A DNA stretch of 30,464 nucleotides from RACS-047 sp031553855 (lineage in GTDB: Bacteria > Bacillota > Clostridia > Christensenellales > Pumilibacteraceae): positions 1 through 30,464 of the forward strand of contig JAVBKW010000051.1 of the NCBI GenBank assembly GCA_031553855.1, read 5' to 3'. The notes beneath the pieces are model-generated. The model saw nothing but the letters and a program-made list of their open reading frames with translations. It was not told the origin of the DNA and ran no database searches. The position numbers and the translations under genes are program-made. Below, one piece after another: positions 15,517 through 25,600 of this stretch (position 1 is the stretch's first letter; each line of letters starts with the position of its first letter).

Positions 15517-16524
15517 ATGGACAAAAAAATTAATGTGGTTACAGGTGCGACCGGTCATATCGGGGTCGCGCTTTGCGTAGAATTAAAGAGGCGCGGCGAA
15601 TACGTGCGCGCGCTGCACAGGAACGGTTCGCCCGCCGTAGCGGTGCTTGAAAAAATAGCCGACGAAATTTTGTATTGCGACGTAACAAATAAAGACGAGC
15701 TTAGCGAAGCTTTTAAGGGAGCGGATACGGTATTTCATTTAGCCGGGATAATCGCGATACAGTCTAAGCTTACAGAAGAAGTACGCAACGTTAACGTGCA
15801 AGGCACGAAAAATGTTTGCGAGGCCTGCCTTGAGCATAACATTCGCAAGCTTGTTTATACAAGCTCTGTACATGCGCTGTCTTTCAAAAACAATAAGGAA
15901 ATACTCACCGAGCCTGACCGCTATGACCCTTCAAAGGTTCACGGAGGGTACGCTAAAAGTAAGGCCGAGGCAAGCAACGTCGTACTTGACTTTGCAGCAA
16001 ACGGTCTTGACGCGACCCTTGCCCTGCCCTCGGGCGTTATCGGTCAATACGAATACCGCCGCTCGAACTTCGGTCAGATGGTTGCCGACGTTTGCGACAG
16101 AAAGCTGCCCGCTATCGTTACGGGGCGTTACGATTTTGTGGACGTGACCGACGTTGCTCTCGCGCTTATCGACCTTCGCGACAAAGGCGCAAAAGGCGAA
16201 AGCTATATTTTAAGCGGCCATATAATGACGGTGCGCGAGCTTGCAAATGCGGCGGCAAAGGGCGCGGGAGTTAAAGCGCCGAAGCTTTGTTTTCCTAACT
16301 TTTTAGTCCGCTGGGTTGCAAAATTGATTGAAAAACGCGCCGAAAAAAAGGGGCATATGCCTATGTTTACACCCTATTCGATGAAGGTTTTAAAGGACAA
16401 TTGCAATTTTTCGCACGAAAAAATCACGGCACTCACAGGCTATGCGCCCAGAGAGCTGGAAGAGCCGCTTAAAGAGCAGGCGCAATTCTATATAAATATA
16501 ACTAAGAAGGCGGCAAAAAAATAA
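15517..16524 (+). CDS. Extended SDR family NAD(P)-dependent epimerase/reductase (335 aa)
   Basis: Rossmann oxidoreductase. The cofactor motif TGATGHIG lies at residues 9-16, HLAG around 74-77, the catalytic Ser in VYTSSVHA (residues 113-120), and the Tyr-Lys pair in YAKSK (Tyr145, Lys149); the C-terminal substrate half ends with repeated basic residues. The pattern resembles dihydroflavonol-4-reductase/3-beta-HSD-like members, but the substrate cannot be named. The ATG has no ribosome binding site and lies 6 nt after a consensus -10 box, so a leaderless transcript is expected. The stop codon directly abuts the start of the EFR1-type gene, indicating an operon and perhaps a shared redox pathway. 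Confidence 0.85.
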   Translation: MDKKINVVTGATGHIGVALCVELKRRGEYVRALHRNGSPAVAVLEKIADEILYCDVTNKDELSEAFKGADTVFHLAGIIAIQSKLTEEVRNVNVQGTKNVCEACLEHNIRKLVYTSSVHALSFKNNKEILTEPDRYDPSKVHGGYAKSKAEASNVVLDFAANGLDATLALPSGVIGQYEYRRSNFGQMVADVCDRKLPAIVTGRYDFVDVTDVALALIDLRDKGAKGESYILSGHIMTVRELANAAAKGAGVKAPKLCFPNFLVRWVAKLIEKRAEKKGHMPMFTPYSMKVLKDNCNFSHEKITALTGYAPRELEEPLKEQAQFYINITKKAAKK

Positions 16525-17331
16525 ATGAAATACGCGATATACTACTTCAGCGGAACGGGCAATTCTTTATGGTCGGCAAGTAAATTTGCCGCTGCGCTGG
16601 AGGATGCCCAAATCATTCCTATCAGCCCGCTTATGAAAGACAAAAAAAACCGAATAATAGTCGACGCGGAAAATATGGTTATCGTTTTTCCGGCGTATGC
16701 CTACGAAGCCCCTTTAATGGTGCGGCGGTTTATAAAAAAAGCGCAGATAAATTCCAAACGAATTATGGCGGTTGTCACGTACGGCTCCCGTCAGGGCGGC
16801 GCGCTGGCGGAGATGAAACGTGTTTTAAGCCGCAAGGGGCTTACTTTAGACTATGCAGACGGTATCAGATGCGTTGAAAATTACATCCCTCTTTTCGGCG
16901 AAACCGACGAAACCATCAAGCAGCAGCGCATTATAGAGCAGGCGCAAAAGACTGATGAAATAATCCGCAATATCCAAAATCTGGTCAACCGCGACGTCGT
17001 ATCCGTGCGGCCGCTTTCTATGACGGTAAGTAAAATATTCCGCTTTGCAAAACCTGTTATCGTCAACTTTTACAAGGTCAAGAAAACGTGTAACGGCTGC
17101 GGCATTTGCGAGAAGGTCTGCCCTGCCCGCGCTATTAAGATGAAAGAAACTAAAAAAGGCAAACGCCCTAAATTCAGCAGGCGTAAATGCGAGCATTGTC
17201 AGGCCTGTTTCAACTACTGCCCGCAAAAAGCGACGCAGCATTGGCGTTTAAAAGCCGGAAAAGGACGCTACCACCACCCCGAAGTGCCGCTTTCGGCAAT
17301 ACTGGAACAAAAGGCAGAAACGGAGAATTAA
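16525..17331 (+). CDS. EFR1 family ferredoxin-flavodoxin fusion (268 aa)
   Basis: N-terminal flavodoxin-like domain with the FMN phosphate-loop pattern YYFSGTGNSLW (residues 6-16) and VTYGSRQGGA. The C-terminal domain has two [4Fe-4S] motifs: Cys189/192/195/199 (CNGCGICEKVCP) and Cys222/225/228/232 (CEHCQACFNYCP). It should move electrons between low-potential carriers and partner enzymes in an anaerobe. The ATG follows the SDR stop codon with no gap, so it relies on translational coupling rather than its own ribosome binding site. The SDR neighbour may be a redox partner; this is inference. Length fits the EFR1 family. Confidence 0.9.
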   Translation: MKYAIYYFSGTGNSLWSASKFAAALEDAQIIPISPLMKDKKNRIIVDAENMVIVFPAYAYEAPLMVRRFIKKAQINSKRIMAVVTYGSRQGGALAEMKRVLSRKGLTLDYADGIRCVENYIPLFGETDETIKQQRIIEQAQKTDEIIRNIQNLVNRDVVSVRPLSMTVSKIFRFAKPVIVNFYKVKKTCNGCGICEKVCPARAIKMKETKKGKRPKFSRRKCEHCQACFNYCPQKATQHWRLKAGKGRYHHPEVPLSAILEQKAETEN

Positions 17332-17362
17332 ACGTCTGTTATTTTTGGGTCGCTATTATAAT

Positions 17363-17392
17363 TTGACAATGTAATAGAGAATATGTTATATT
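17363..17392 (+). promoter_or_regulatory. Sigma-A promoter giving a leaderless GLUG-LuxR mRNA
   Basis: Consensus TTGACA (17363-17368), 18-nt spacer, TATATT (17387-17392), then 6 nt to the ATG at 17399. The sequence before the ATG has no purine-rich ribosome binding site. Confidence 0.75.
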
Positions 17393-17398
17393 TACTCT

Positions 17399-19078
17399 AT
17401 GTATTTTAAGCGCGGTGAAAACTTTCCGGCAATCAAAAAGCTTATTAAAGCAACCTTATTATATACGGCTGTTTTTTGTTTACTTGTTCTTTGCCTGTTT
17501 ATTGCGGGCATTCAGTTTAATCTAAAAGAGGCTTTAGCCGCAAACGATGCCGCCGTATTTAACGGAAAAGGTACTGAAAGCGAGCCTTTTTTGATTTCAA
17601 CGGCGCGCGACTTGGATAACGTACGTAATTTTTTATATAATAAAGACGTGTACGTCGAGGGCGATCCCGCGACGCTTGCGGGCTATTATTTTAAGCTGAC
17701 AAACGACATTGACCTTAAAGATTATATCGAAGAAAACTACGGCGAAGAAAACGGCGAAAGCGGCTGGCTGCCGATAGCGCACGAGGCGCTCGACGGAAAT
17801 TATGCCGATACCGCTTTTCCTTTCACCGGCAATTTTGACGGCGGCGGACACACGATAAGCGGCTTATACTCAAACCGCGCCTCCGCTGCGCTATTTGGAA
17901 ACGTTAACGCCGACATTTGCAATCTTAATATCGTTTTGGATGAAAAGGGTAACATAGGGAAAGAACATGCGGCAGGCCTTGCGGCGGTCGTTAACGGATC
18001 GGACATCGGCCGCTCCGTTATATCGAATTGCTCTGTTACGGGAAATGTTTCGCTAAAAGAAAGTGCGGTTACTTATTATCCATATTTTAATTATTTAGGC
18101 GGCATTGCGGGAAAAGCTGCTTTAACTGAATTTAAAGAGTGTTTCTATTTTGGAACCCTTTCCGATATTTCCCCCGGAGGAAGCGAAAACCATATAGGCG
18201 GCATTACCGGGCAAACGGAGACCTGCGCCATTACAGACTGCTACGTACGCGCAAGCTTAATTCTTGAGAGTGCGGCCGATGAGAGCGCGCTAACCTCCTG
18301 GGCAGCAGGCGGTATGGTAGGCGGCGGCATGAATGCGCTGACAATAAAAAACAGCTATGTTTTTATAAATTCTGCGCAAAAGATAGGCGCGATAATAGGC
18401 AGCGAGGATTTTATGCCGGGCTCATCGCCTTTGACGGTAGTACCTTCCGGCGTATATTATAACGACGGTATTATAATAAACCCCGACTCGTTTAAACACG
18501 ACGGTTTCAAAGCGTTAAGTGAAAAGAACATGAAAAAAGCGTCAAGCTTTGACGGCTTTGATTTTGTAAAAATATGGGGTATTGACGAGAGAAATGATCT
18601 GCCGGGGCTGCGGTATTTCAAAACCTTCCCGAAACGTCTGCCGCTTTGGGCGGTGATCGCCATACCGGTATGCTCTGTGGCGGTTCTTTCGGTTTTTCTC
18701 TTTGCCCTTTATTGGTTCGCCCTTAAAAAACGTTCCTTTAAAGCTTTAGGCGCCGCATTGGCTAAGCCCTTTATCAAAACCGTCGTCAAAACTGAAACGA
18801 TAATACAAAAAGAAACGGTGGTAATAGAAAAGGATAAGCCCGATATTCCTCTCCCCGACACTTTGACAAACCGCGAAAAGGAAGTAGCAATTGCGCTGCT
18901 TTCGGGCAAAAAGCGTCAGGACGTGTGCGAAGAATTGTACATTGCCGAAAACACCCTTAAAATCCATATCGCCAGAATATATGAAAAAACCGGCTGTGCT
19001 ACCCGCGCGGAGCTTATTGCAAAGTACCGCATAAACAATTCCGAAACCGCTGAAAACACGGCAGAAAACAAGTCATAG
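17399..19078 (+). CDS. Transmembrane GLUG-ectodomain / LuxR-HTH protein (559 aa)
   Basis: An N-terminal membrane segment or signal (about residues 17-37, ALAAND possible cleavage) leads to an extracytoplasmic region of about 370 residues. That region has DIDLKDY, WLPIA, GNFDGGGHTISGLY and several GLUG-like turns (LGGIAGKA, IGGITGQ, AGGMVGGG), predicting a beta-helix. A second membrane segment lies about 414-440 (PLWAVIAIPVCSVAVLSVFL), then a basic, Glu/Lys/Val-rich linker and a LuxR-type helix-turn-helix (about 485-550; LTNREKEVAIALLSG, AENTLKIHIARIYEKTG). The arrangement implies an outside sensor directly coupled to an inside DNA-binding domain, a membrane-tethered one-component regulator. 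No receiver or kinase domain. Its HTH is paralogous to the small regulator downstream. Leaderless start; terminator follows. The function as regulator is inferred. Confidence 0.8.
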   Translation: MYFKRGENFPAIKKLIKATLLYTAVFCLLVLCLFIAGIQFNLKEALAANDAAVFNGKGTESEPFLISTARDLDNVRNFLYNKDVYVEGDPATLAGYYFKLTNDIDLKDYIEENYGEENGESGWLPIAHEALDGNYADTAFPFTGNFDGGGHTISGLYSNRASAALFGNVNADICNLNIVLDEKGNIGKEHAAGLAAVVNGSDIGRSVISNCSVTGNVSLKESAVTYYPYFNYLGGIAGKAALTEFKECFYFGTLSDISPGGSENHIGGITGQTETCAITDCYVRASLILESAADESALTSWAAGGMVGGGMNALTIKNSYVFINSAQKIGAIIGSEDFMPGSSPLTVVPSGVYYNDGIIINPDSFKHDGFKALSEKNMKKASSFDGFDFVKIWGIDERNDLPGLRYFKTFPKRLPLWAVIAIPVCSVAVLSVFLFALYWFALKKRSFKALGAALAKPFIKTVVKTETIIQKETVVIEKDKPDIPLPDTLTNREKEVAIALLSGKKRQDVCEELYIAENTLKIHIARIYEKTGCATRAELIAKYRINNSETAENTAENKS

Positions 19079-19098
19079 TTTAAATTTAGAAAAAGCTT

Positions 19099-19137
19099 AA
19101 AAGAGTGTGAAATCCGAAAAATTTCACGCTCTTTTTT
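19099..19137 (+). terminator. Intrinsic terminator of the GLUG-LuxR gene
   Basis: Stem AAGAGTGTGAAAT/ATTTCACGCTCTT with one wobble, followed by TTTTTT. It separates this gene from the small HTH gene, which therefore needs its own promoter. Confidence 0.9.
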
Positions 19138-19170
19138 GCACATATTTAAATGCGTTCCGCTCTTCTTTTC

Positions 19171-19236
19171 TATAGCCCGTTCCGGCTATATGCCAGTTTT
19201 AGTGCCGCTTCAAAAAAATAGCCCGAAATGGCTATA
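19171..19236 (+). promoter_or_regulatory. Two dyad operators, TAGCC-N6-GGCTA
   Basis: Site 1 (19171-19190): TATAGCC-CGTTCC-GGCTATA, perfect 7-bp arms. Site 2 (19218-19235): ATAGCC-CGAAAT-GGCTAT, perfect 6-bp arms; both spacers begin CG. Centres are 46 bp apart. A TATAAA -10 box lies at 19256-19261 with no recognisable -35 at 17 bp; site 2 is centred about 41.5 bp before the predicted start. That geometry suits an activator touching RNA polymerase. Confidence 0.65.
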
Positions 19237-19296
19237 TACATATAAAAATAATAAGTATAAAATGTAATAGTAGTAAATTAGGAGGTCAGGGCTATT

Positions 19297-19536
19297 ATGA
19301 ATAAAAATACGGATAGTAAAACCGGCCGCGCTGATGCGATATTTCCCGATTCTTTGACTACGAGGGAAAAGCAAACGGCGCAAGCTATGCTCTCGGGCAG
19401 ATCGAGAAAAGAAATATCGGAAGATCTCGGGATTTCTGAAAATACTTTAAAAATACATTTTGCTAATGTATTACATAAAACTTCCTGTCGCTCAAGGCTT
19501 GAATTTATAGCAAAGCATTATATTAAATCGGATTAA
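19297..19536 (+). CDS. Stand-alone LuxR/GerE-type HTH regulator (79 aa)
   Basis: Only a DNA-binding domain: LTTREKQTAQAMLSGRSRKE, then the recognition helix region ISENTLKIHFANVLHKTSC, fitting the LuxR/GerE four-helix HTH. No receiver or ligand domain is present, like GerE itself. It is clearly paralogous to the C-terminus of the transmembrane GLUG-LuxR protein (shared ENTLKIH, REK, LSG, EFIAKH/ELIAKY). GGAGG lies 11 nt before the ATG, a slightly long spacing. Two dyad sites and a -10 box lie upstream. The giant surface-protein gene begins 101 bp downstream with no terminator between them, so the two may be cotranscribed. Confidence 0.85.
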   Translation: MNKNTDSKTGRADAIFPDSLTTREKQTAQAMLSGRSRKEISEDLGISENTLKIHFANVLHKTSCRSRLEFIAKHYIKSD

Positions 19537-19637
19537 AAAAACGCTGAAATATTTCTTCATAGTTTCCGCTTTCTAAACAGTAAACTAAGCAATTCTAAAA
19601 TCTAAATATTACCCGTCAAAATTTTGGAGGTTATAAT

Positions 19638-22600
19638 ATGTATTACAAAAAATCACAAAGGCGGCTTTTAAAAGGCGCGGCGATAATGCTTTTAACTATA
19701 TTGCTTGCGCTTTCGTCCTTAAATCTTTTTTCAGGAAAGCAAGCCGTGAAAGGCCTTGACGCCCTAGCATCGTCCGGGTCTATCGGAAAAATTGACGATT
19801 CGACGCTAAAGTCCTTAGGCTTTTCGACGGACTCGGCAGGCATAAAGAAGTTTATGGATGAGGCAGTTCAGCCGCTTGGCGACAAGCCGGTTGCCGTTCT
19901 GCCCGTTGCAGAGCTTACAGTGCGCGACAGAAACGGCTTTCATTTATACGACTATAACGGCGAGACGGTTGAGCAAATAAATTTGCAAACGGCTGCGACC
20001 GCTACAAACAGCTCCGTTAAAATAGACAGCGACGGAAATTCCGCGCGAAGCGTTGCCTTTAACCCAGTAGGGTTTAATACCGCGACAAAAACCGGAACTG
20101 TAAAGAAGGAATATATTGCGGAGATTTCCGCATGGCGAACAGGCTCCGTAACTAATTTTGCCTTGAGTATTTACGACGGCAAAACGCGCTCGCGCATGGC
20201 CTTACATACTTTTGGCAATATAGAAATGCATTTCGAGCCTACGCAGATAGGCGCGCTGCTCTCGGTTACCGCGGGCGATTACGACGGCGACGGAAAGGAA
20301 GAGGTGGCGGTCTACGACCCCTCTACCAGCCTTGGCAATTCCGGAAACGTTGTGATTTTCAACGTTGAGGTCAGCGCGCAGGGTACCGTTTCGCTTTCCG
20401 CCGACAGAAAAATATATATAGGCCGGTCTTACGCCAACCGTTATATACAGAACGTCGTAGGTACATCCAACACAGACCCGGCGGCAGTAAACGCCGTAAT
20501 TGCGCCCGCTATGCGCCTTACAACGTCCGTAAAGGGTTTGACCGGAAGCGGTTATTCCAATCACTGGGCGGACAGAGCAAGAGACCACGTCAACCATTTT
20601 GCAAGCGTAAGCCTTGCAAACGTTTCTAAAACTATGGACGGCGCGGACGATTTGGCGGTAGCCGTGAGCGTTACGCGCTACGCCGACGAAAGAGACTATG
20701 CTATTCACGATTGGCAAGGCTCAAAAAAGAATACGGCGTATTTAAGCACCCTTATTAATCCGCTTGACCCCGTCGCTGCAAACCGCACTATCCAGACGGC
20801 ACCGCTGTGGGATAACTGGGATACCGACTACAAAAAGGCCGGCTGGTATGAGGACAATGAACGCATGCTGTTTCCGGGCGTTACGGCGGGCGATATAGAC
20901 GGCGACGGTTATCCTGAGCTGGTTGTAGCCGGATACCGTTTAGACCACGCTAACGAGAACCAGAAAGACGGCTGGAAGCTTGACGCCGACCGCTTTCTGA
21001 TCACATATTTTGATTATACCGTAAAAAAAGAGAATACCTCTATTGTCAGAAATTACGAAAGAAACGGCCTTATGCAATGGGTCAGTATGAAAACAGGCGA
21101 TACGCCGGGCAGCACTATTTGTGAGGCTGTCAAAATGAGCAACGGCAACTCCGACGGAGACAATATGCTTGAACCCATCCATCCCGCAATTTTTGCGGAG
21201 TACGGAGCCGGAACTTCCGAATTCGGCTACTCTACTCCCCAGTCAATATTTGCAAACGGTATGGTCTTGAGCTTAAAATCCCCCGACACCGCAACTGAAG
21301 GCTACTCGGGCTATGAAAAATTTCCCGACTCTCTTAAGGACGTTAATTTTGCAACAAACACTAAAACGCAGAACGGCTTCAGGATTAGATACGCATTCCC
21401 TCTTAACTCTGCTGAAACGAACGACTACGGCGGATTTGTCGGTACCACTGTAAACAGGCGCGCCATTTCAGAGGTGGTTGTTGGCAACTTTAACGCCGAT
21501 CCTAACGGGCGCGAACAGGTTTTCTTCACCTATACCATGCAAAACAAGATGTTTATGTCCAGATATTCTTCGGTTCTTTGCACTCTTTCAAGGCCCGAAA
21601 CAAGCTGGCATACAGATATGCGCAGGATTTCTAATAATGACGATTCTAAGGTTTGCGCTACTTTGAGCGCGCCGGACGTAGATAACGACACGACCTTAGT
21701 ACGCCCCAAAGGCAAGACTCCCGATTTCTATTTCAGCGACCCTGAAATAACCGCTATTTTAGAGGCGGCGCCGTATTTTGCAGAGCTGGACGGCGACGGC
21801 CCCTCAACGTCGATTTCCATTTCTCAAGGCAGCGGCACAGATAATACTCACGGTATATCGATGAGCGCCAGCATAGAAATTGGCGGAAAATTTGAAATAC
21901 AGGCGGGCGCAGGCCTTATTGCCAGCGCATCCACTACGGTGTTTGAATTTGAGGCTATGGCGGGAATTACCGCAAGCGCGGGCTATGAGCATACTGTCAG
22001 TTCGATGACGACAGTATCTAAAACCTTTACCGCAACAACCTCGCATACTGTCGTTTTGGGCATGACTCCGAGGATTCGCTACTATTATGAAAGCTTTGAC
22101 CCTAAAACCGGTTCGTGGGAGGACATGATAGTGAACGTCCCCCGCCAGCCGCAGCTTAATCAAATCACCGTCGACGTTTACGACCGCGTGGCAAGGGCTA
22201 ACGGCTGGAATACGATAGGCGAAAACATTATCGTTTCAACCGCAGGAAATCCTAAAACCTACCGCTCTATTGCGCCGCATTCTACATGGAGCATTAACGG
22301 CACGACTACCGACAATCCGGATACAAACTGGACTACCGTGGGCATAACCGGCTCTGAAACGAACGATTTCGGCAGAGAAATGAGCTGGTCTAATACCGCA
22401 ACCTGGGCAACAAGCCTGACCGCATCCGTTGGTATGACTGTTACAGGCTTTAAGATGAACGTAGCGGGCAGCGTCGATTATACGGGTTCGAGCAGCAATG
22501 TCAACGTTAAGGGCGTTACTTATGCCGGAACAGTCCCCGGCGTGCCGAACGGCAAGGAAACCGATTTTAATTTTAAGTGGAAATTCGGCACTTGGCTTGT

Positions 22601-25600
22601 CGACTTGAAAAACCCGGGAAATACTGATCTTGAGCTTAAAAACGGAGTTGTTTCTTTTGATGACGACTATAAAGGCAACCCTTGCGTCGTACTTGGATAT
22701 CTCGTAAAAGATTGCATTTCACCCCCCGCCGCACCGTCGGTATGGGTGACGGACGTCGGCACAGACTCGTTAAAAATCAACTGGAACGCAGTGCCGGGAG
22801 CGGATTCATATCAATTATTATTAAAGTCGGGCGACTCATACGAGTCCGTAAACGGCTTTCTTTCAGCCTGGAACGGCAATTCCTTCTCGTTTCTGCACAG
22901 CGGCTTAGATCCTAACTACATTTATGAATATGCGATAAGGTCTGTTAAAGGCGGAGTTTCCGGTTTAGACAATAAATTCTCGGTCAGAACTCTGCCCTCA
23001 GGCAAAAGCGTTCAGGTGTTTATCGACGGCCAAAATGTTATGCCGGGTCAGACGGCCGTCTTTACGGCTGAGGTGAGCGGCGGGACGGCAACGACGTATG
23101 AATGGATGAAATATACTTCTTCGGGCTGGGAAATCATACCGGATGAAAATTCGGCCAGGCTGGAAATACCAAATGCAGGGCTGGAAAACAACGGCGAAAA
23201 ATACCAGTGTATTGCAACCGTGCCGTTCACGTTCAGCTATAAGATTTATTCCAACGTCGCAGTCCTGAACGTCAGCAAAAAGGCGACAAAAATAACGGGC
23301 TTTGAATATACGATGGGTACTTCAACAGGCGGGCAGAATAACGAGCTGCACGGCTGGACGAACCGCTATGTGACGCAAACCGTTAAACAAAACGTTACTG
23401 TTTCTAAAACGCTGACGGCGACCTGCAACGGGATAACCGACACCGTTTATACCGTCGTGTACAAAAATTCTAATTATCTGCTGCTTGACTCGCAGAACAA
23501 CTATTACATTTTTGACGAGCTGGCAACGGCAGTTTCCGAGCGCGGCTCAAAAGTTACGCTTACTCTTACCGGAACGCTTAAAGCCGTCCGCTCTATGAAA
23601 ATATTCGGCTATACCGTTTATCAGTATACCGAAAACTCCGCCACGCTTACTCTGCCCTTCAATCCCGAGCTGCTTGAGCCTTACGTGTTTACCGCCACAG
23701 AAGAGATAGACGTTGAAACGGCCGTGCTTGAAGGCGGCGATGAGATAAAACTCTATTCTGCGGTTCAGGATCTAAACGGCGTTTCGATAGGCAGCGTACG
23801 TATCAGCTACACTATAACTAACGCCGATACTAATGCGGCTTATACCGTTTCCGGCGATTCGGGCTCTTACGCCTCGTGGACGGCTCCGACGTCGGGCCGC
23901 TATATTATACAGGCAAAATATTTAGGTAGTGATTTTTATGAGCAGTGCGTTTCGGATCATTTATTGTACTACTTTGCACACGCTCAAGAAGAGAGTTATC
24001 TTACTGCTTTAGGAAGCTCTAACATAGATTTCGGAGGGAAGAGCTATTACTTCATAAACTTTTGTGAATACTCAAAAGAGCCAGTAAGCCTTTTATATAA
24101 CCTCATAGATTATTCCGTCAAGGCAAAGCCCTCCGCCTCGAACGGCACCCTTTTTACAACCGAAAACAATACGCTTTGGTTCACTCCGGATGCGGCGGGA
24201 AGCTATACGCTTTCGTTTAAGTACACTAAAAACGGTACGGTTTATGAGATAATCAAAGAGGTCACAGTCCATCCCAAAAACGTCGAAATTTCTATTAGTT
24301 CAGACAAAACTGTCAATAAGAACGACGCTGATGCGAATGCCTTTGACAATTTGCTTGAGGAACTTTACGAGGGTATTGATATTTCCGGCTTTATAGGCGA
24401 CGCTACGGCTTTGAAAAACGCGTTGACTGTCTTAATAGACGGAACAAACGTTGCCGCTGATTTAGTAAGCCTGCCTGCAGGAACTTACTATATTACAGTT
24501 TCACTTGATGCCAATTTATCGCAGGAGCTTATTGATTTACTCAAAAACTACAATATAAGTTTTTACTCCAAAGTGCTTTTAATCACCCCTGCCGTACCCG
24601 CCCCGACCGGCGCGATCGTAAGGAACGCTAAGAGCTGGACCGGGTATTCTGAAGACACCGTTTATGGTTTCTTCCGTAATTCCGATTCAATTTCGATCAC
24701 CGCCTCAGACGGAGTCAATAGTATAACCTCAGTTCAATATATAATTTCACAAACAAATTATACGCTTCATGATATAGCCGCTGTCAGCGCGTGGCAAACT
24801 TACGGCGCCGCGTTTACCGTAAATGCAAAGGGCTCGGTTTTTGTTTATGCTAAAATCACCAGCTCAACCGGCCTGATAACCTATTTGAGAACGCAGAGGC
24901 TGGTATACTATGTCAACAGCGCGGAAAAAACAATACTGCCTGCCGAGTACGTTAAGGCGTCGGATCAGACTAAGGAAATTGAAGTAACGCTCAACGGAAA
25001 TACAGTCAGAGAATTATCCTGCAGCCTTACCGTATTGGCCGAGGGCACAGATTATATCGTTAATAACGTGACGGGAAAAATCTATTTAAGCCCTGCATAC
25101 CTCAACACCCTGACTGCCGGAACGTATACCTTTACAGTAAAATATGACCCCAGAGGCGTTGCGTATCAGGATATCGCAGTCAACGACGTGCCGGCATCTA
25201 CAACATTCAGCGTAACGGTTTCTAAGGCGGCCCCTAAAGTATTATGGCCCTCCGGCATTGCCGCCGTATACGGGCAAACGCTGTCCGATATTTCTCTTGC
25301 AGGCTTTTCCAACACCCCTGCCGGAACCTTCAGCTGGTCAAACGAAAACAACTCAGTAGGCTCCGTCGGGCCGCAGACGCACAGCTTAATATTCACCCCC
25401 GCCGACCCTGACACCTATTTTACGGCAACCAATACTATTACAGTTTTCGTAGGCAAGCTTGCCCAGTCCGCACCTGTCGGCCTGCAATTTATATCAGCCT
25501 CGCCTACTCATATCATACTCAACAAAATATCCGGCGCAGAATATAGTACGGACGGCGAAAACTGGCAGGAAAGCGCAGTATTTACCGGGCTTGACTCCAA

